Part shown: in pieces, positions 5,770 to 9,764 of the stretch
Layout: the number at the start of each line of letters is the position of its first letter
Position numbering within the stretch: position 1 is the first letter of the stretch
Source of the DNA: SAR202 cluster bacterium
GTDB lineage: Bacteria; Chloroflexota; Dehalococcoidia; UBA3495
Length of the DNA: 9,764 nt
Direction of reading: 5' to 3'
Assembly: GCA_009392075.1 (NCBI GenBank)
Contig: VFHG01000197.1
Coordinates: 1 to 9,764, forward strand
The notes under the pieces: generated by a model
The model's database searches: none
Told to the model about the DNA's origin: nothing
What the model saw: the letters and a program-made list of their open reading frames with translations, nothing else
Translations under genes and position numbers: made by a program

Positions 5770-6891
5770 CTATTTAGCTAGCGCGGCCGCGCCGTCCCTA
5801 ACCATTGGAATCAGCTCCTTCCCCCAGTCGATGGTGTCTTGCATCGGGTCGAAGCCCCGGATGATGAAGGCTGATGCCCCAGCCTGATGGTAGGCCAGCA
5901 GAGACTCGGCCACCTGTTCGGCGGTGCCCACCAAGGCGGTTGTGTTGCCGGCGGCGCCGGTGGTGGCGGCGATAGGCATCCAGAGACGTTTATCGTGGAT
6001 GTCGCCCTTGGCGGCAAATTCCAACAACCGGCGTGACCCCTCGGACTGCAGCCTGGCCGGTTTCCCTAGGCCGATGGTGTCCCCGACGGAAGACTTAACT
6101 CGCTCCAGAATGCCTCTGGCCCGTTCCCAAGCTTCGCCCTCGGTGTCACCCAAGATAGGCCTGACGGAAACGCTGAAGCGAATGGTGCGGCCGTATTTGG
6201 CGGAGCGTGCCCGGATATCTGCTATCTGCCCTTTTATCGCCTCTAGCGGTTCTCCCCATAGGGCAAAGACGTCGGCCCGTTTGGCGCCGACCTCTTTGGC
6301 GACGTCCGATGCGCCGCCGAAATAGAGCGGCACGCCCGGTTTCTGAAAGGTCCGGACTTCGCTGAGGTTCTGCTCAAATCTGTAGAACTCGCCTTCGTGG
6401 TCGAATGGCGCGGTTTCGGTCCAAACGCGACTTAAAACGCCCATGAACTCGTCGGTGCGCCGGTAACGGGCGTCATGGTCGCTCCAATCACCGTCCCGCC
6501 GCTGTTCAAGGTCGCTACCGCCGCTGATGATGTGCAGTGCGATGCGGCCTTCGGTGAGTTGGTCCAAGGTGGCCGCTTGGCGGGCGAGGAGCGTGGGGAA
6601 TACGAAACCAGATCGATGGGCAATGAGGTATCCCAGGGTCTTGGTCTGGGACGCGGCATATCCGGCAACGGCGAAACCCTCGGCCGTGGCCGATGAGTAG
6701 CCGATCAAGACTTTGTCGAAACCGCTGGCCTCGTGGGCCTGGGAGAACTCCGCGATGTAATCGGCGTCGATCCCAGCGGGAATTTCATCAGCAGGATTGA
6801 TCCCGCCACCGAAAAGGCTAACAGTTACGCCCCGGGATGAATCTCGCTCCCGGTTGACGCCAATCATGCCCATTATCTCTACGTCTGGCAC
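5770..6891 (-). CDS. LLM-class flavin-dependent monooxygenase, SsuD-like
   Basis: This 373-aa TIM-barrel oxygenase of the bacterial luciferase-like family uses reduced FMN and O2. It resembles alkanesulfonate monooxygenase SsuD over most of its length, including LLARQAATLDQLTEGR at about 101-116, HIISGGSD, PLYFGGASDVAKEVGAKRAD, FALWGEPLE, and GNTTALVGTAEQVAE near the C-terminus. By my alignment from memory, the SsuD residues Cys54, Arg226 and His228 are replaced by Thr69, Ser and Arg, so the substrate is probably not a simple alkanesulfonate. The longest frame begins at ATG 6939, but I prefer GTG 6891: AGGAG at 6899-6903 lies exactly 7 bases upstream, and the family-like sequence starts after it. 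The Shine-Dalgarno overlaps the cupin stop (6902-6904), so the two genes are translationally coupled. A partner flavin reductase is not in the window. Confidence 0.92.
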   Translation of the reverse strand: MPDVEIMGMIGVNRERDSSRGVTVSLFGGGINPADEIPAGIDADYIAEFSQAHEASGFDKVLIGYSSATAEGFAVAGYAASQTKTLGYLIAHRSGFVFPTLLARQAATLDQLTEGRIALHIISGGSDLEQRRDGDWSDHDARYRRTDEFMGVLSRVWTETAPFDHEGEFYRFEQNLSEVRTFQKPGVPLYFGGASDVAKEVGAKRADVFALWGEPLEAIKGQIADIRARSAKYGRTIRFSVSVRPILGDTEGEAWERARGILERVKSSVGDTIGLGKPARLQSEGSRRLLEFAAKGDIHDKRLWMPIAATTGAAGNTTALVGTAEQVAESLLAYHQAGASAFIIRGFDPMQDTIDWGKELIPMVRDGAAALAK

Positions 6892-6898
6892 TATTCCG

Positions 6899-6903
6899 CT
6901 CCT
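6899..6903 (-). promoter_or_regulatory. Shine-Dalgarno that fixes the monooxygenase start at GTG 6891
   Basis: The minus-strand sequence AGGAG shares bases with the TAG stop of the cupin gene and sits 7 nt before GTG 6891. No comparable site precedes ATG 6939, which would lie well inside the cupin gene. Confidence 0.75.
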
Positions 6904-7237
6904 AACTTTGCACTGCCAAAGACCGGCGCGGCGGCGCAAAAACGACGATCACGCTGAGGTCTTCAGTGATGGTGTGGAAGCGATGGGCAACGTGGGCGTC
7001 CACGTAAATAACAGCCCCAGCGCCAACTGCCCGGTCCTCTCCATCAACTTCGATGATGCCTGCTCCCGAGACGATGTAGTAAATCTCATCTTCAGTATGC
7101 GGTGATTGGGGATCGGTGGCCCCGGCTTCCAAGACGTACAAGCCAACACTGAGACGTTCCTTCCTGAGGAATTCGTGATAGAGCTCGCCATTCTGGCGAT
7201 GCTGATCCACGATCTGGGTCATGGCAAATGCGTCCAT
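6902..7237 (-). CDS. Small single-domain cupin protein
   Basis: This 111-aa protein consists of one cupin (double-stranded beta-helix) domain. Motif 1 is PHTEDEIYYIVSGAG (46-60), giving candidate metal ligands His47 and Glu51, with Thr48-Glu49 in place of the second His of the classical HxH. Motif 2 is GAGAVIYVDAHVAHRFH (72-88), contributing His85. The likely role is metal-dependent dioxygenase, isomerase or small-molecule binding protein; single-domain cupins cannot be assigned a substrate from sequence. The first ~30 residues form an N-terminal strand/helix region with no signal peptide. Start ATG 7237 follows a weak purine-rich GAGAAA; Met6 is an alternative start. It is the promoter-proximal gene of the pair with the SsuD-like oxygenase, which suggests they act on related compounds. 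Confidence 0.88.
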   Translation of the reverse strand: MDAFAMTQIVDQHRQNGELYHEFLRKERLSVGLYVLEAGATDPQSPHTEDEIYYIVSGAGIIEVDGEDRAVGAGAVIYVDAHVAHRFHTITEDLSVIVVFAPPRRSLAVQS

Positions 7238-7305
7238 CTTTCTCTTGCCTGTAGTGGGCGTTGGCGGCCGTGCCTGACGCCCCGTAACTCACCCGTAATT
7301 TTCCG

Positions 7306-7311
7306 AGTATA
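7306..7311 (-). promoter_or_regulatory. Possible -10 box for the cupin-monooxygenase unit
   Basis: The minus-strand hexamer TATACT lies about 70 bp upstream of the cupin start in an AT-rich patch. No good -35 is seen at 16-18 bp, so it would need an activator or is not a promoter. Confidence 0.3.
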
Positions 7312-7326
7312 TCATGACGATTGATA
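7310..7326. promoter_or_regulatory. Operator-like dyad TATCA-N7-TGATA in the divergent intergenic region
   Basis: Perfect 5-bp arms (7310-7314 and 7322-7326) around a 7-bp centre overlap the upstream edge of the candidate cupin -10 box. A further ATAGGT (7324-7329) has an inverted copy ACCTAT at 7360-7365. Spacing and position suit a dimeric regulator, but short dyads occur by chance. The rest of 7238-7404 has no gene, and I found no convincing promoter for the helicase apart from a TATAAC at 7363-7368 without a -35. Confidence 0.25.
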
Positions 7327-7404
7327 GGTTACGTTTACCGATACTTCGCAGGCTGTGATACCTATAACTAGTCTGCAAATTGGGTGGTGTGCTAACTTGA
7401 TGTT

Positions 7405-9764
7405 ATGTCTACAGGAAGCAACCTTGAACAGTCCCCGGAACCGGATCAGCGATCCGGAGAACCGGCCTCCAACTTTGGCCCCGACGCCAACAGGCAGACA
7501 CTCCAGAGTTTGGAGGACGCTGCCGGCGAACTTGCCAGGGCCATGGGGCTGCCCGGACCACGGGGCAAGGCCCAACGGGAAGCGCTCATCCTGGCGGCCC
7601 GCCGGGCCCTTGACGCCCCTGAACTAAACGGCGTAAACCTCAAAGCCTCCGAGTGGGACAGCCACCGGCAGGAGTTGGATGAACTTCTGACCGCCGGCAC
7701 AGCGTTGACTTTCATTCGAGCGGAATACGGACGGTTCCTTACTCCCAGAGCCTGGGATCAAAACGTTGCTGATGTAAAGCAAACTTTGATCGAGGTCAGT
7801 GGCCGCCGCACACGGCTTCTCTCCAACAAGTACCGGCAGGCCCGAAGCGTCCTTTCCGATATCTGCCTTTCCTCTCCTCCCTCAGAGTTGGTTGACCAGA
7901 CCAATCTGTTGGACGCCATCATCGATTCCCAAGAGCAAGGCCGGACCATCGAACAGTATATGTCTCTTGGAGTCACGCTATTCAGCCAGAGCCGTATCAT
8001 CGGTCCCCTAGTGTGGCCGGGGCTGGAATCCATCGCTCTGTGGCGTCGAAAGATCGGTGAAGAGATCGTAGGCGGACTGGTTCCTGCCGGCGTACTCGAC
8101 TTTCTGGTGACCGATTACTCAAAAGACCTCTTGCTGTTGCTGGTGGGGACCGTAGAAGACCTGGATGCGGCCCAGAGAAGTCATTCAGAATCGGTAGGTG
8201 CCAAACTGGAAGCGGCGAGGCGGGACCTGCTCGATCTGGGAATGCGCAACCCATTGCTCAACTATCGTCTGCTGCGTTCCCGGGGCGCCGGACTGCAGGG
8301 CCACGCTCCACAAGACGTGATAGACGCGCTCTACGGAGGAGACCGGGCCGCTGTCTTGGTCCCGGAATCGGGCGACGAGGAGAACCCAGAAGATCCCAGA
8401 AGCGACCGCCGAAATCATCTGCGATTGACCACCGTTCACCCGGCTGCCGACCTGGACCGGCGCCTGCTCTCCACCTACCGGCTGGCCAATTCTTTCATCC
8501 AAGAGCAGGGCGTAAATACCCTCTTTTTGGCATTGGGCATGCTGCCATGGCAGGACAATGGATCTGGTTCAGACCCACGCCTTGCGCCGTTGGTCTTGCT
8601 TCCAGTCAGCCTGGAGCGGGCCAATCCCCGTGGACGGTTCCTGCTGCGCCACACCGGCGGCGACCCGGTTTCCAACGTCGCACTCAGAGAAAAACTACGC
8701 CTGGAATTCGGTATCGCGCTACCAGAATTGCCTGACGCCGAAACCCTGGAAGTCGGCTCGTATTTCGACTTGGTAGCAGAAGTCATCGATGGTTTGGGCG
8801 GCTGGAGTGTGGACCGTGGGCGGGCTGCCTTGGGGTTCTTCTCATTCAGCAAGTTCCTGATGTACCGGGACTTGGACGTTGAAACCTGGCCGGACGACGC
8901 TTCTCCTGCCGAGCACCCAATCATCGGCGCGTTGTTAGAGGACGGGTTCGACGAGCCCCTATCGCTGATCGGCGCTGACGACCACCTAGACTCAGTCTTG
9001 GCGCCGGGAGACAGCTATCACGTGGTGGACGCCGACGGCTCGCAGACTCTGACCCTTCTGGACGTAAACCAAGGCATGAGCTTGGTGGTCCAGGGTCCGC
9101 CGGGCACCGGAAAATCTCAGACCATCACCAATATGATCGCCGAGGCAGTCGGCCGCGGCCGGACGGTGTTGTTCGTTTCCGAGAAGATGGCGGCTCTGGA
9201 AGTGGTCAAGCGCCGGTTGGACAACGTGGGTCTGGGCGATGCCTGTCTGGAGCTGCACAGCCATAAAACAACCAAGAAGATGGTGCTGGACGAACTGGCG
9301 CGCACCTTGGAGTTGGGCCGCCCTCGCATCGGCGCTGTTGCCGAAGATGTGACCGAGTTGGTCCGGCTTAGAGAGCGGCTAAACAACTACTGCGACGCCA
9401 TCAACCGACCGGTTGGCGACTCCGGCGTCACCCCGTTCCAAGCCGTAGGGGAACTGCTGGCCACATCTATCAACGGCTCGACGACGACCTCTGTCCCCGA
9501 GATTAGCGATTGGTCTCAGGCTGAGTACCGCCGCAAACGGGGCCTAGTGGACGAACTGCAAGCCAGAGTGATTGCCATGGGGCCGCCCAAAGACCACCCA
9601 TTCTGGGGCTCGGGCCTGAAGGATCTGCTCCCGGCGGCCCAGGCGAGCTTACAGGCATCCCTAGAAGCATACCTAACGGCGGGAAAAGCGCTGACGGAAC
9701 GGACCGACGATCTGGTCCAAACAATGTGGCTGTCGGACCCAGACGATTTGGGTCAAGCAGACCG
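7405..9764 (+). CDS. DUF4011-containing superfamily 1 helicase, 5' part, 3' truncated by window edge
   Basis: A single frame is open from ATG 7405 to the end of the window (786 codons, no stop). It has three visible parts. Residues 1-267 are a mostly helical extension, with a polar, low-complexity first ~30 residues. DUF4011 starts near 268 with RRDLLDLGMRNPLLNYRLL and continues through FIQEQGVNTLFLALGMLPW, LAPLVLLPVSLERANPRGRF and FSKFLMYRDLD. The helicase core starts with VVQGPPGTGKSQTITNMIAE; its Walker A is GPPGTGKS at 564-571, with Lys570. RTVLFVSEKMAALEVVKRRL and CLELHSHK follow, typical of UPF1/AAA_11-type SF1 helicases in this family. Walker B, the later helicase motifs and any C-terminal nuclease (Vsr/MTES_1575 type, often with DUF3320) would lie beyond the window. 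There is no good Shine-Dalgarno, so the exact start is uncertain. Known relatives are very large and linked to nucleic-acid processing or antiphage defence. It is transcribed divergently from the cupin unit. Confidence 0.92.
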   Translation, partial: MSTGSNLEQSPEPDQRSGEPASNFGPDANRQTLQSLEDAAGELARAMGLPGPRGKAQREALILAARRALDAPELNGVNLKASEWDSHRQELDELLTAGTALTFIRAEYGRFLTPRAWDQNVADVKQTLIEVSGRRTRLLSNKYRQARSVLSDICLSSPPSELVDQTNLLDAIIDSQEQGRTIEQYMSLGVTLFSQSRIIGPLVWPGLESIALWRRKIGEEIVGGLVPAGVLDFLVTDYSKDLLLLLVGTVEDLDAAQRSHSESVGAKLEAARRDLLDLGMRNPLLNYRLLRSRGAGLQGHAPQDVIDALYGGDRAAVLVPESGDEENPEDPRSDRRNHLRLTTVHPAADLDRRLLSTYRLANSFIQEQGVNTLFLALGMLPWQDNGSGSDPRLAPLVLLPVSLERANPRGRFLLRHTGGDPVSNVALREKLRLEFGIALPELPDAETLEVGSYFDLVAEVIDGLGGWSVDRGRAALGFFSFSKFLMYRDLDVETWPDDASPAEHPIIGALLEDGFDEPLSLIGADDHLDSVLAPGDSYHVVDADGSQTLTLLDVNQGMSLVVQGPPGTGKSQTITNMIAEAVGRGRTVLFVSEKMAALEVVKRRLDNVGLGDACLELHSHKTTKKMVLDELARTLELGRPRIGAVAEDVTELVRLRERLNNYCDAINRPVGDSGVTPFQAVGELLATSINGSTTTSVPEISDWSQAEYRRKRGLVDELQARVIAMGPPKDHPFWGSGLKDLLPAAQASLQASLEAYLTAGKALTERTDDLVQTMWLSDPDDLGQAD

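Noticed and set aside
5781..5792. Perfect 12-bp palindrome GCGCGGCCGCGC near the convergent stops
   Set aside because: It encodes the Ala-rich C-terminus of the monooxygenase and has no T tract; a run of GCN codons readily produces it, so I do not call a terminator.
6892..6939. ATG 6939 as the start of the SsuD-like monooxygenase
   Set aside because: It would overlap the cupin gene by 38 bp and lacks a Shine-Dalgarno, while GTG 6891 has AGGAG at ideal spacing and family similarity starts only after it.
8475..8924. Minus-strand open frame of 149 codons
   Set aside because: It is entirely within the DUF4011 region of the helicase gene; its Ser/Arg-rich translation resembles nothing known to me.
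1..9764. CRISPR arrays, tRNA genes, insertion sequences, integrase sites
   Set aside because: I saw no regularly spaced repeats, cloverleaf-like segments, transposase motifs or terminal repeats on either strand; this was by eye, not by a search.

Overview
The window comes from a bacterium of moderately high GC (visual impression, not computed) and carries most of a hopanoid (bacterial triterpenoid) locus, then two nucleotide/redox metabolism units, then the start of a very large helicase gene. No rRNA, tRNA, CRISPR array or insertion sequence is visible. The host cannot be fixed from the sequence alone. A flavin monooxygenase of the SsuD type, a small cupin, a squalene-hopene cyclase and several weak Shine-Dalgarno sites would fit an uncultured Chloroflexota (for example a SAR202/Dehalococcoidia-like lineage), but this is a guess.

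Region 1 (1-5762, all + strand) is the triterpenoid region. It opens with the last ~61 codons of a hopanoid-associated sugar epimerase (HpnA-like). Two bases later comes a complete squalene-hopene cyclase (667 aa, six QW repeats, DIDD catalytic motif). A YjbQ/UPF0047 protein follows, then a 146-bp regulatory-looking gap with two TATAAT boxes and two inverted repeats. Next are a squalene/phytoene synthase-family enzyme (HpnD-like), a second and different NAD-dependent epimerase/dehydratase, and an inosine-uridine-type nucleoside hydrolase with Cys in place of the usual active-site His. The synthase would make squalene or its precursor and the cyclase would fold it into hopene. The epimerases and perhaps the nucleoside hydrolase could act on a sugar-derived side chain, which is speculative.

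Region 2 (5770-7237, - strand) is a two-gene unit: a small cupin followed by an SsuD-like flavin-dependent monooxygenase. The monooxygenase Shine-Dalgarno overlaps the cupin stop codon, and its best start is a GTG at 6891. The unit converges on the nucleoside hydrolase gene with only 7 bp between stop codons.

Region 3 (7238-9764) is a 167-bp divergent intergenic region with a TATCA-N7-TGATA dyad, then the 5' part (786 codons, no stop before the window ends) of a DUF4011-type superfamily 1 helicase. It has a clear Walker A and an unusual ~265-residue extension ahead of DUF4011. Relatives of this helicase have been implicated in antiphage defence, and this gene is the best candidate in the window for something poorly described.
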